Virus record (IMG/VR): IMGVR_UViG_3300030012_001099
Coordinates: 1 to 35,794 of that record
Origin: a virus
DNA length: 35,794 nt
Direction: 5' to 3' (one strand)
The notes beneath the pieces were generated by a model. That model saw nothing but the letters and a program-made list of their open reading frames with translations, was not told the DNA's origin and did no database searches. Of this stretch, positions 13,018-20,546 are shown piece by piece; within the stretch, counting starts at the first letter, position 1; each line of letters starts with the position of its first letter. The position numbers and the translations under genes were made by a program.

Positions 13018-13185
13018 TTATCAGTCGGGGAGCCTGATGCCTGACTCTTCCCCCAGCAGGCTGAAAGCTATACAACACCGCAATCGCGAAAAGCGTACAG
13101 AGCCAGGGCGGGATTGACCTGGTTAGGTAGCGGAAAGGCAGGGCGGGTTGAGGTCCGATCCATCCCCCGACACACTCTTTGCAAC
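13018..13185. other. Longest gene-free stretch; direct repeat, candidate packaging or regulatory site
   Basis: 168 bases without a convincing gene. CAGGGCGGG occurs twice, at 13104-13112 and 13139-13147, each followed by TTGA (the first with one extra A). A six-base stem AGCCTG/CAGGCT (13031-13036, 13057-13062) and a distant pairing GTCGGGG/CCCCGAC (13024-13030, 13165-13171) are possible. It precedes the ParB-like and terminase genes, where cos or pac sites are often found. Function not proven. Confidence 0.35.
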
Positions 13186-13368
13186 ATGACTAAAGACCAC
13201 GACCTCCGCGCTATCCAGCGTCAAAATGAACTTGCCGTCTTCATCCGGTACGAAAATGCACTCCGAGCTGCCTACGCCAAATCCCAAAATCCGCACCCTC
13301 GAAGACGGATGCCTCAGGATTCAGGTGGGCGAATATGTCGGGACCGTATCTTCGATGCATTTGGTTGA
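13186..13368 (+). CDS. Small basic unknown protein (overlaps next ORF)
   Basis: 60 residues from ATG 13186: a helical N-terminal half (MTKDHDLRAIQRQNELAVFIRYE) and an Arg-rich end (PHPRRRMPQDSGG). The last 113 bases overlap the 13256-13447 frame. The N-terminal part looks protein-like, the C-terminal part less so; possibly the two frames are joined by a frameshift. Confidence 0.4.
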   Translation: MTKDHDLRAIQRQNELAVFIRYENALRAAYAKSQNPHPRRRMPQDSGGRICRDRIFDAFG

Positions 13369-13447
13369 TGTCAAAATCAATCAGCTAATGTCAGCGTGGA
13401 AGTCAAGACATCAAACGAGTGGCATCAATCAACGATCTGAAATCTGA
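13256..13447 (+). CDS. Small unknown protein upstream of the ParB-like gene
   Basis: 63 residues from ATG 13256; a potential ATG 13226 would add ten. The core (KIRTLEDGCLRIQVGEYVGTV) is a typical beta-hairpin sequence and the end is helical. It overlaps the ParB-like start by 29 bases. Likely real by composition, but in competition with 13186-13368 for the same DNA. Confidence 0.5.
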   Translation: MHSELPTPNPKIRTLEDGCLRIQVGEYVGTVSSMHLVDVKINQLMSAWKSRHQTSGINQRSEI

Positions 13448-13940
13448 TCACAAAAATGCACGCCGTCGCACAGATCGTTCCTCTGACTTAATTAAAGAAT
13501 CACTGCAGCGTTACGGTGCTGCCCGTTCCATCGTCATCGACGAAGAGAACCGCATACTTGCCGGAAAGGGGATTATCGATGGCGCTAAAGCAGCAGGCAT
13601 TCGTCGTGTACGCATAATCGAGTCAGAAGGAGATGAAGTTATTGCTGTTCGTCGCACTGGCCTTTCAGAAGAAGACAAGGTTGGTTTAGCCCTTGCGGAC
13701 AACCGCACAGCAGACCTGTCCGAATGGGATCAGGAAATGCTGCATCAACTTTCTGAAGAGCATGACCTGTCCCCATGGTTTGAGCAGGAAGACGAAGAAG
13801 TTCGTCGTCACGCACGCCTGATGGAACTCGACCCCGCTTACTGCGATGTCATCGTCAAACGCTGGGAGGACTTCACAGGCAATACCGCCATTTGTCACCC
13901 TGCTGCGGCACACTTTGATCAGGAGGAGCCTCAGGGCTGA
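13419..13940 (+). CDS. ParB/Srx-like protein with C-terminal remnant of a DNA methyltransferase
   Basis: 173 residues from GTG 13419. Residues 2-115 are a ParB-N-like domain: SINDLKSDHKNARRRTDR, SIVIDEENRILAGKGIIDGAK, ADNRTADLSEWDQEML. In many phages this domain is fused to an N6-adenine or N4-cytosine methyltransferase. Here the methyltransferase is missing except for its final piece, ARLMELDPAYCDVIVKRW followed by EDFTG (about residues 130-155). Neither DPPY nor FxGxG occurs, so it should not methylate. It precedes the terminase genes with TGATG coupling, suggesting a packaging-linked DNA-binding role. Confidence 0.75.
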   Translation: MASINDLKSDHKNARRRTDRSSDLIKESLQRYGAARSIVIDEENRILAGKGIIDGAKAAGIRRVRIIESEGDEVIAVRRTGLSEEDKVGLALADNRTADLSEWDQEMLHQLSEEHDLSPWFEQEDEEVRRHARLMELDPAYCDVIVKRWEDFTGNTAICHPAAAHFDQEEPQG

Positions 13941-14260
13941 TGGCGAAGAAGTCAACAAAAATTGAGGTTGATCAACGTGTAAACCGCGTGGCTCGCCTTT
14001 TGGCGAACGGTGCCGTGCGCTCGGACATCGTGCAGTATTGCGCGAAAGAATGGGACGTTGCTGAGCGTCAGTCGGATACCTACATCGCCAAAGCCAGAGA
14101 GATTATTCGCGCTGATTGGGAAAGTGATCGCCTGACTTTTACTGCAGAGATTTTGGCCCAGCTCGCATCACTGCAGAAAGAGGCCCGCAAAACCAACAAT
14201 CTCAACGCTGCGCTCGGCTGCATTAAGACCGCCGCACAGATCACGCAGATTCTGCAGTGA
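13940..14260 (+). CDS. terS: Terminase small subunit
   Basis: 106 residues from ATG 13940. An N-terminal helix-turn-helix-like region (VNRVARLLANGAVRSDIVQYCAKEWDVAERQSDTYIAKA) and a helical second half (ILAQLASLQKEARKTNNLNAALG) fit small terminase subunits, which form rings that recognise the packaging site. Location directly before the large subunit, with GTGA overlap, supports the call. Confidence 0.8.
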   Translation: MAKKSTKIEVDQRVNRVARLLANGAVRSDIVQYCAKEWDVAERQSDTYIAKAREIIRADWESDRLTFTAEILAQLASLQKEARKTNNLNAALGCIKTAAQITQILQ

Positions 14261-15606
14261 GCATCCTTAGCCACATCGAACGTGGTTCGATCCTCCAGCG
14301 CATTGGTGAAAACCACACGACAATCGACGCATCGAAACTGATCGATCGGGTCAAAGCTGACCTGCATCCGGGGCAGCTTGCGTTTGTTGATGATCAGTCA
14401 ACGCAGATCATCGGACTATCGGCTGGCTATGGAGCAGGCAAGACGCGCAGCCTTTGCGCCAAGGCTTTGGCTCTTGCTGTTGCTAATCAAGGCTTCATGG
14501 GTTGCGTGATGGAGCCGACAGGTCCGTTGATCCGTGACATCTGGCAGAACGACTTTGAGGCGTTCCTAGAGCAGTACGACATCCCCTACAGCTTCAGGGC
14601 GTCACCCTTGGCTGAGTACGTCCTGCACCTGCCGGGCGGCGACACAAAGATTCTCTGCCGATCGTTTGAAAACTGGTCACGCATCATCGGCCTAAACCTT
14701 GCATGGGTGCTAGCGGACGAGATCGACACCGTGACGCCATCTATTGCTGAGAAGGCGTTCCCCAAAATCCTTGGCCGTCTTCGCTCTGGCAACGTGCGCC
14801 AGTTTGGTGCAGCATCAACGCCTGAGGGATTCCGCTGGATGTGGAACACCTTTGGCACAGAAGATGCACAGAAGCGCCCAGATCGAAAGCTCATTAGGAT
14901 GCGCACGGCAGACAATCCTTGGCTGCCCCCAGACTTCATCGAACGACTGCAGGCCAACTACGACCCAAGCCTGTTGCAGGCTTACTTAGAAGGCCAATTC
15001 TGCAATCTCACAACCGGCCAGGTCTATGACCGTTTCGACCGGGCAAAGCACGTCATAACCAACATTCCAGACGTAAGCCGCGAACCTCTACGCGTCGGCT
15101 GCGACTTCAACGTTGGCAACTCAAACGCAGTCATCGGTGTTCGTCTTGGAGAAAAACTTCTCCTGATCGATGAGATCAGCGGCGCACATGACACCGACGC
15201 CATGGCCCAAGAAATACAACGCCGAGCTGATGGACGCCCGGTTTATATCTACCCTGACGCATCAGGCGGAAACAGAAGCACGAACGCCAGCAGGACTGAT
15301 ATACAGATTCTGGAAACCTATGGGTTCAGCAATCAATCACCGAAAGCAAATCCTCCCATACGTGATCGGGTGGCTTCTGTTCAAGCTTTGCTGGAGAACG
15401 GGAAAGGTCAAGTAAGGCTGCAGATTGCCGCCCACTGCAAACGGACCATCGAATGTTTGGAGCTGCAGAGCTACACCGAGGCCGGTGATCCTGATAAAGA
15501 CGCGGGCTATGACCACATGAATGATGCGCTTGGCTATCTCGTCTACAGAGATTTCTCAATGCTCCATGCCCGTGCTGGTCGTGGTACAGGAATCAGGCTT
15601 TACTAA
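14257..15606 (+). CDS. terL: Terminase large subunit
   Basis: 449 residues from GTG 14257. ATPase domain: Walker A AGYGAGKT at residues 56-63 and Walker B WVLADE at 150-155, with the STPEG coupling motif after it. Nuclease domain: RVGCDFNVGNSN, then IYPDASGG and YDHMNDALGYLVY, giving the three acidic metal-binding positions of the RNase H-like fold. It translocates DNA into the prohead through the portal and cuts it. Length is typical. It is the most suitable gene for placing this phage in a phylogeny. Confidence 0.95.
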   Translation: MSILSHIERGSILQRIGENHTTIDASKLIDRVKADLHPGQLAFVDDQSTQIIGLSAGYGAGKTRSLCAKALALAVANQGFMGCVMEPTGPLIRDIWQNDFEAFLEQYDIPYSFRASPLAEYVLHLPGGDTKILCRSFENWSRIIGLNLAWVLADEIDTVTPSIAEKAFPKILGRLRSGNVRQFGAASTPEGFRWMWNTFGTEDAQKRPDRKLIRMRTADNPWLPPDFIERLQANYDPSLLQAYLEGQFCNLTTGQVYDRFDRAKHVITNIPDVSREPLRVGCDFNVGNSNAVIGVRLGEKLLLIDEISGAHDTDAMAQEIQRRADGRPVYIYPDASGGNRSTNASRTDIQILETYGFSNQSPKANPPIRDRVASVQALLENGKGQVRLQIAAHCKRTIECLELQSYTEAGDPDKDAGYDHMNDALGYLVYRDFSMLHARAGRGTGIRLY

Positions 15607-15632
15607 ACTGATCGCATGGGTGGAATTTAGCT

Positions 15633-17087
15633 GTGTATTCAGGCTTTTCTGGTCGCCAACGTGTTGGCAACGTCACGACGGTGGAAAGCCCGAACACGGC
15701 TTACGTCAACATGGAACCCCATTGGTTGTTGATTGAAGCTCTGTTGCAGGGCACATACGGGATTAGAAAAAAAAATAGAAAATTTTTGCCACAAGAAGTT
15801 AGAGAGTTAGATGAGGCTTATGACAACAGGCTGATGCGTTCAACGCTTGCGCCTTATTACGTCAGGCTGGAGCGGATGTTGGCGGGAATGTTGACCCGCA
15901 AGCCTGTGCGCCTTGAAGACGTTAGCGACGTTGTCACTGAGCAGCTCTTTGACGTTGATCTGCAGGGCAACGACCTCAACGTTTGGACCTACGAAACTGC
16001 GCGCAAGTGCATTCGATATGGGCACGTTGGCGTTCTTGTGGATGCACCAAAGGCAGGTGAGAACGGCAGGCCGTATTGGACCCAGTACACGCCACGCGAC
16101 ATTTTGGGTTGGCGCTCTGAAATCAAAGACGGCAAGCAACAGCTAACCCAGCTGCGGCTAATGGAAACTGTCACCGTGCCCGATGGTCTCTACGGCGAGA
16201 AGCAGGTGCAGCAAGTGCGAGTGCTCACCCCCGGCGCTTTTGAAATCCATCAAAAGGACAAGAAAGGCGATTTTGTGTTGATTGATGAGGGCACAACCAG
16301 CCTTAGCGAGATTCCATTTGCTGTTGCCTATTCAAATCGCGTTGGTGTTCTTGAGTCGCGGCCACCGCTAGCTGACATCGCTGAGCTGAACTTAAAGGCG
16401 TATCAGGTGCAATCTGATCTCGACAACCAGCTGCACATCAGCGCCGTGCCTATGCTGGCGATCTATGGGTTCCCGCAGTCAGCTGAGGAAATCAGTGCAG
16501 GCCCAGGCGAAGCGATGGCGCTGCCTGAGTCTGCACGGGCTGAATACATTGAGCCTGGTGGGAACAGCTATGACGCACAGTTCCGCAGACTTGATCAAAT
16601 CGCTGGTCAGATCAACGAATTGGGGCTTGCTGCCGTGTTAGGGCAAAAGCTCAGCGCAGAAACAGCAGAGGCTAAGCGGATTGATCGCAGCCAGGGCGAC
16701 AGCACCATGATGGTGATCGCGCAGCAGATGCAAGATTTGATCGACAACTGCTTAACGTATCACGCGAAATACATGCAGCAGTCACAAGCTGGCAGCAGTT
16801 TTGTCAATCGAGACTTCCTAAGCAGTCGTCTTGAGCCACAAGAAATTCAAGCAATGTTGCAGCTATACAGCGCAGGAACGATTACTCAAGAAACGCTGCT
16901 GAAACAGCTTTCAATAGGGGAAATTCTTGGTGATGATTTTGACGTTGAACAGGAGCTTGACGCAACACAGTCTGGCGGGCTAATGGAAACGCCACAACCT
17001 GATCCAAGGCCTGAGGCGAACGTTCAGCCCGTAATGCCAATAGCAACACAGGAGCCAGAAGATGAGACAAATGAGCAAACTGCATAA
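15633..17087 (+). CDS. Portal protein, DUF4055 family
   Basis: 484 residues from GTG 15633. The N-terminus (VESPNTAYVNMEPHW, ALLQGTYGIRKKNRKFLPQE), the helix LMRSTLAPYYVRLERMLAGMLTRKP and the middle (YGHVGVLVDAPK, YTPRDILGWR) follow the DUF4055 portal pattern. The C-terminal 60 residues are Pro/Glu/Gln-rich and disordered. A dodecameric ring at one capsid vertex would be the channel for DNA. Its place between terminase and the Mu F-like gene is the standard order. Confidence 0.88.
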   Translation: MYSGFSGRQRVGNVTTVESPNTAYVNMEPHWLLIEALLQGTYGIRKKNRKFLPQEVRELDEAYDNRLMRSTLAPYYVRLERMLAGMLTRKPVRLEDVSDVVTEQLFDVDLQGNDLNVWTYETARKCIRYGHVGVLVDAPKAGENGRPYWTQYTPRDILGWRSEIKDGKQQLTQLRLMETVTVPDGLYGEKQVQQVRVLTPGAFEIHQKDKKGDFVLIDEGTTSLSEIPFAVAYSNRVGVLESRPPLADIAELNLKAYQVQSDLDNQLHISAVPMLAIYGFPQSAEEISAGPGEAMALPESARAEYIEPGGNSYDAQFRRLDQIAGQINELGLAAVLGQKLSAETAEAKRIDRSQGDSTMMVIAQQMQDLIDNCLTYHAKYMQQSQAGSSFVNRDFLSSRLEPQEIQAMLQLYSAGTITQETLLKQLSIGEILGDDFDVEQELDATQSGGLMETPQPDPRPEANVQPVMPIATQEPEDETNEQTA

Positions 17088-17340
17088 GTCGAATCCAAAT
17101 CGAAAGCAGCTTCTGTTTTTCGACAAAAATCAGTTAAAAGAAGATTGTTTTGCGGTCATTCGGATTACTTGGTTTGCTGCTGGTCGGATCTGCTCGGTAC
17201 ATGAAGCCGTGGTCAATAAAAATGACCATATAGCTGTAGCTGAGTTTTCAGGGATTGTTGGTGAGGCGCTACGCGGGGGTGCTGATGTTTCGATTATCTG
17301 TATCGCTTGTTCAGAGGATGTTGGATTGAGACCAGAATGA
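17062..17340 (+). CDS. Small unknown protein between portal and head-morphogenesis genes
   Basis: 92 residues from ATG 17062, which has a GGAG seven bases upstream and overlaps the portal end by 26 bases. The sequence has a basic start (KLHKSNPNRKQ), a beta-rich core (CFAVIRITWFAAGRICSVHEAV) and four cysteines. No family recognised. The next start overlaps its stop by ATGA. Confidence 0.65.
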   Translation: MRQMSKLHKSNPNRKQLLFFDKNQLKEDCFAVIRITWFAAGRICSVHEAVVNKNDHIAVAEFSGIVGEALRGGADVSIICIACSEDVGLRPE

Positions 17341-18533
17341 GTGAGCCTGAAGCCTTTTACCGACAGGCCATTGACCTGAACCGCTACAGCAATTACGTCG
17401 CGCTTAATATCATGCGTGCGTATAACGACATCGTAATTGATGCGTTGCAAAAACTTGACGATGTTGGCTCTTTAAATCCTAGGGAAGCAGCACGATTAAA
17501 TGCTTTGTTAGCGCAAGTTCGTGAAAGCCTTCAAACTTGGGCCGACGACAGTTCGGTTTATGCAGTGCAGGAGTTTAACGGCCTAGCGCGGTTGCAGGCT
17601 GATTTTATCTCGGGGCAGATCAAGGATGTAGTAAAGCCAAACCTTGTAAATACCATACGCACGGTTGAGATTACCCCGGACTTTGCGCGGTCTGTTGTCT
17701 TGGCTGACCCGACTGACATTAGTGCAGCCGTACTTCAGCCTAGCCTTGAGCAACAAATCAGCGGTCAGTTTCCTGGTCTCATAAGTCTTGATGCTAAGAA
17801 AGGGTCTGCGATGGTTCTGCCGAACGGTAAGACCCTCGGCAAAGGGTTCAGACAATTATCAGAATCTTCCGCTGACAAATTCCGCGTAACTGTGCAAAAC
17901 GGAATGCTGACAGGCGAAAACATGCGAGACATGGTAAAAAGACTTCGCGGCAAACTGCGTTTAGCTGATAAGGCAAACATCAGTCAAACTATTGCCAAGG
18001 GTGGCGAGTTAACAACACTTGCTGATTCTCAGATCAGAGCGTTGATTCGCACCTCTGTCACGCAAATGACCAACACTGTTAATCAACAGATGTATATTGC
18101 GAATCAAGATGTAATTGATTCATATCGCTATCGAGCGGTCTTGGATTTAAGGACAACTCCGATTTGTCAATCTCTTGATGGCAAGGTGTTTAAGTTTGGC
18201 AAAGGTCCGCAACCGCCGCAACATTTTGGCTGTCGGTCAACCATCGTGTTTATCACTAAAACTGAAGCTGAAGGAGATTTTCAGGAACGTGGGAAACGTG
18301 CGGCTTTAGGCGGACTTGTGCCTGCTGACATGACGTATCCACAGTGGATCGCTCAGCAGTCAGCCGCTGATCAAGCAAAAGCACTAGGCGGTGAACGCAA
18401 AGCGAGCTTATTTCGCAGCTTGTTGAAGAAAGAGTCGCCACAGGCAGCCCTTGCGAAGTTTGTCACAAAAGATGGTTCAGAAGTAAGTTTGAAAGAGCTG
18501 CAATCGAAATACGGTGCCTCTGAAACGCGGTAG
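17337..18533 (+). CDS. Minor head protein, Mu gpF/SPP1 gp7 family
   Basis: 398 residues from ATG 17337 (ATGA overlap). The helical N-terminal half leads to the conserved C-terminal segment: RALIRTSVTQMTNTVNQQ, YRYRAVLDLRTTPICQSLDGKVF, PQPPQHFGCRST, and YPQWIAQQSAADQAKALG. These are the characteristic marks of the Mu F-like domain, with Cys and His positions that may bind metal. These proteins are present in few copies in the prohead, interact with the portal and often take part in DNA ejection. Confidence 0.92.
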   Translation: MSEPEAFYRQAIDLNRYSNYVALNIMRAYNDIVIDALQKLDDVGSLNPREAARLNALLAQVRESLQTWADDSSVYAVQEFNGLARLQADFISGQIKDVVKPNLVNTIRTVEITPDFARSVVLADPTDISAAVLQPSLEQQISGQFPGLISLDAKKGSAMVLPNGKTLGKGFRQLSESSADKFRVTVQNGMLTGENMRDMVKRLRGKLRLADKANISQTIAKGGELTTLADSQIRALIRTSVTQMTNTVNQQMYIANQDVIDSYRYRAVLDLRTTPICQSLDGKVFKFGKGPQPPQHFGCRSTIVFITKTEAEGDFQERGKRAALGGLVPADMTYPQWIAQQSAADQAKALGGERKASLFRSLLKKESPQAALAKFVTKDGSEVSLKELQSKYGASETR

Positions 18534-18645
18534 CAGCAAGCAAGTCATTTCAGAAAACATCCGCAGGCTGATCCGTGAAGGCAAAAGTCGTTCACAGGCG
18601 GCAGCCATTGCGTACAAAGGGGCCGGAAAACGCCGCAAGCGTTAA
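18514..18645 (+). CDS. 43-residue basic phage protein
   Basis: GTG 18514 lies inside the end of the Mu F-like gene in another frame. It reads PLKRGSSKQVISENIRRLI then REGKSRSQAAAIAYKGAGKRRKR. I recognise the pattern (P-L-K-K/R-G-x-S-x-x-x-I-S-x-N-I...Q-A-x-A-I-A) from very small proteins in many phages, where it is usually overlooked. Function unknown; possibly virion-associated. Confidence 0.75.
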   Translation: MPLKRGSSKQVISENIRRLIREGKSRSQAAAIAYKGAGKRRKR

Positions 18646-18673
18646 TCTTTTGTTGTACCTACCTGTCGGTTTG

Positions 18674-18799
18674 ATGACGTTGCCCAGCAAGTACAAGTTC
18701 AAGGTGCAAAAGGAAGAGGCTGCACCGTCTTGCCCACCGCGTAAGCCTGCTTCGAAAGGCAAAGCTGCTAAAACAAAGGCATCTAAAGGAGACGCCTGA
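18674..18799 (+). CDS. 41-residue Lys-rich protein
   Basis: ATG 18674 opens MTLPSKYKFKVQKEEAAP, followed by a Pro/Cys-containing turn and a Lys/Ala tail (SKGKAAKTKASKGDA). The stop overlaps the next ATG as TGATG, and AAAGGAGA lies near its end as ribosome-binding site for the next gene. Histone-tail-like composition suggests nucleic-acid or capsid contact; unproven. Confidence 0.55.
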   Translation: MTLPSKYKFKVQKEEAAPSCPPRKPASKGKAAKTKASKGDA

Positions 18800-18873
18800 T
18801 GCCTCGTTACACCGGACCGAAGAAGCCTCAGTCGGCTATGGGCAAGAAAAAAACCAAAAAGAAGAAGAAGTAA
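18799..18873 (+). CDS. 24-residue peptide with poly-lysine tail
   Basis: ATG 18799 to TAA 18873: MPRYTGPKKPQSAMG followed by nine basic or Thr residues ending in five lysines. A good ribosome-binding site (AAAGGAGA, 18785-18792) precedes it and its stop overlaps the next start as TAATG. The tight fit between two coupled genes argues it is translated. Confidence 0.55.
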   Translation: MPRYTGPKKPQSAMGKKKTKKKKK

Positions 18874-19091
18874 TGGCACGCAAGCAGCGGCGAGTTCCGA
18901 AGGACAAGGCCACCGGCCTTCCTAAGAAGTACCTGTCTGGTGCTAAGAACCGTGCCGCCCAGGCCCGTGAGATCAAGCGCACCGCTGACGCCTACAAGCG
19001 AGGCGAAAAAATTGATATTGAAGCTGTAAACCGAGCGAGGTCCAAACAAGGTGGCACAAAAAAGAAAAAAACCAGCCGCAAAAAAAAGTAG
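18873..19091 (+). CDS. 72-residue basic protein
   Basis: MARKQRRVPKDKATGLPKKY followed by a helical Ala/Arg part (SGAKNRAAQAREIKRTADAY), IDIEAVNRAR and an end of KKKKTSRKKK. I recall this LPKKYLSG pattern as a recurrent unannotated phage protein in the head gene region. It is coupled on both sides. Function unknown; abundance of lysine suggests DNA or capsid interior. Confidence 0.75.
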   Translation: MARKQRRVPKDKATGLPKKYLSGAKNRAAQAREIKRTADAYKRGEKIDIEAVNRARSKQGGTKKKKTSRKKK

Positions 19092-19326
19092 CGGCGGCTC
19101 TCTGAAGGAGAAGGCCGACAACAGTCGGTTTTATCTGGCAGAGCTAAAAGAGGTTTTTGAGAAAGGGAAGGCGGCGTTTCTCTCTAGCGGATCGCGACCG
19201 GGTGTCACCCAAAATCAGTGGGCTCATGCCCGAGTCAACAGCTATATATCTGGCAGGGGTGGGGCAAGAGCTGCTGATGCGAAAATATACCGCAAATACA
19301 ACAAGATGCGAAAAGCAAAGCGATGA
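19051..19326 (+). CDS. 91-residue basic protein with SSGSRPG motif
   Basis: GTG 19051, overlapping the previous gene by 41 bases. After a basic tail comes FYLAELKEVFEKGKAAFLSS, GSRPGVTQNQWAHARVNSYISG and ADAKIYRKYNKMRK. The A-F/Y-L-S-S-G-S-R-P motif is found in many phage head-region proteins without known function. The stop overlaps the next start as ATGA. Confidence 0.75.
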   Translation: MAQKRKKPAAKKSSGGSLKEKADNSRFYLAELKEVFEKGKAAFLSSGSRPGVTQNQWAHARVNSYISGRGGARAADAKIYRKYNKMRKAKR

Positions 19327-19478
19327 AACTGACGACCCGTCAAAAAAATGCTTTAGCAAGGCATCAAAAAGATCACGGTCACACAAAAGCGCACATGGAT
19401 TTCATGAAGCGCAAGATGCGTGAGGGGATGAGCTTTTCGCAGGCGCATCGTTTGGCAATGACCAAGAAAGGCAAATGA
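19323..19478 (+). CDS. 51-residue His/Lys-rich protein
   Basis: ATG 19323 to TGA 19478: MKLTTRQKNALARHQKDHGH, then TKAHMDFMKRKMREGMSF and SQAHRLAMTKKGK. ATGA overlaps link it to both neighbours. The LTxRQKxALxRH...H...MxxxMxxGxxFxxAHxxAM pattern is familiar from many phages. Not detectable with a 60-codon cutoff. Function unknown. Confidence 0.75.
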   Translation: MKLTTRQKNALARHQKDHGHTKAHMDFMKRKMREGMSFSQAHRLAMTKKGK

Positions 19479-19753
19479 GCATCAATCATCCCGAGGGCGG
19501 ACGGTTTGAGGATTACGGCAAGCCTAAGCGAACTCCTAATCACCCCAAATACGCAGCGGCTGTTGTCATCAAAGAAAATGGCCGTGATCGTTTAATCCGT
19601 TTCGGCCTACAGGGTGCAAAGCGTTTTCCTGAGCGCAAGGGTGAAAGCAAAGCTGCAGCAGAAGCGCGAAGCAATTGGAAGAAACGTCACGCGCAGAACA
19701 TTCGCCGTGGTCCTACATCTGGCGCTTACTGGGCAAATAAATTTCTTTGGTAG
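19475..19753 (+). CDS. 92-residue protein of the SAYWA-type phage family
   Basis: ATG 19475. KPKRTPNHPKYAAAVVIKEN, then LIRFGLQGAKRFPERK, ARSNWKKRHAQNIRRGPTSG and AYWANKFLW at the end. The conserved IRFG-x-QGA and S/GAYWA-x-K-x-W elements are well known in an uncharacterised family (DUF5754-like) often located near capsid genes. It closes the cluster of small basic proteins before the scaffold. Confidence 0.75.
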   Translation: MSINHPEGGRFEDYGKPKRTPNHPKYAAAVVIKENGRDRLIRFGLQGAKRFPERKGESKAAAEARSNWKKRHAQNIRRGPTSGAYWANKFLW

Positions 19754-19788
19754 TAGATTCAGCGTGAAAACAACCTTACGGGTTATTC

Positions 19789-20469
19789 ATGTCTGAAGAG
19801 CAGAATCAGGAGATTACGTCTCCCGCAGCTCCAAACAATGCCGAGCTGGATGCACTCAAAAACAGCATCCAAGCGTTAGAGAAAAAAAATTACGAGCTGA
19901 TCGGCAAGCTCAAAGAAGCAAAAACTGTTCCTGACGGTGTTGATGTTCAGGAGCTACTGGACTTCAAAGCTAAGGCGGAACAAGCAGACCTGGAAAAACA
20001 GGGTAAGTACACAGAGGCCCGTCAGGCTTTGGAACAGCAGTTTCGCGAGGCTGCTGAAGCCAAAGACAAGCGGATTGCTGAGCTTGAAGCACGGGTTCGC
20101 GAGCTTGAGCTAATTGCACCAGCAAACACAGCTTTGGCCGATGTTGTGCATGATCCCAGCATTGTATTTAAAGCAGATCTGCTGAAACCGGATCAAATTG
20201 AGCGCGAAGCTGATGGCACTGTTGTTGTCGTCAACGGCTATGAGCGCAAGCCCATAGGCGAGTGGGCTAAGTCTTTGCCCAGCTATATGCAGAAAGCGCC
20301 AAAGCCTGTTGGCAGCGGTGCCCCTTCAGGACGCAGCACAAGCGGCGACATTCCACCGGGCACAAAGAATCCTTTCACTAAAGAGTCTTTCAACCTCACA
20401 GAGCAATCACGTCTTTATCGAACAGACCGGGATATGTATGAGAGGTTGAAAGCTGCTGCTAACCGTTAA
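19789..20469 (+). CDS. Capsid scaffolding protein
   Basis: 226 residues. An acidic N-terminus is followed by a long coiled coil (about residues 18-110: LDALKNSIQALEKKNYELIG, AEQADLEKQGKYTEARQALE, RIAELEARVRELE), then a beta-rich module and a Gly/Ser/Pro-rich linker with a basic C-terminal helix (YRTDRDMYERLKAAANR) that would contact the capsid protein. This architecture and its place before the major capsid gene are typical of scaffolds removed during maturation. No protease domain is visible. Confidence 0.85.
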   Translation: MSEEQNQEITSPAAPNNAELDALKNSIQALEKKNYELIGKLKEAKTVPDGVDVQELLDFKAKAEQADLEKQGKYTEARQALEQQFREAAEAKDKRIAELEARVRELELIAPANTALADVVHDPSIVFKADLLKPDQIEREADGTVVVVNGYERKPIGEWAKSLPSYMQKAPKPVGSGAPSGRSTSGDIPPGTKNPFTKESFNLTEQSRLYRTDRDMYERLKAAANR

Positions 20470-20546
20470 TATGTTGGACAAGGCAAAGCTACGCAGAGCC
20501 AAACGGGTTACGCCCACACCGTAAACATCTTTTTTGAGGATCTGTC

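Noticed and set aside
13024-13171. tRNA-like or tmRNA-like fold closed by GTCGGGG/CCCCGAC
   Set aside because: No convincing T-arm, anticodon arm or CCA end; a seven-base pairing in 150 GC-rich bases can occur by chance.
20500-20535. Weak hairpin plus T-run before the major capsid gene as terminator
   Set aside because: The stem ACGG/CCGT is only four bases with a large loop, and a T-run a few bases later is not enough.
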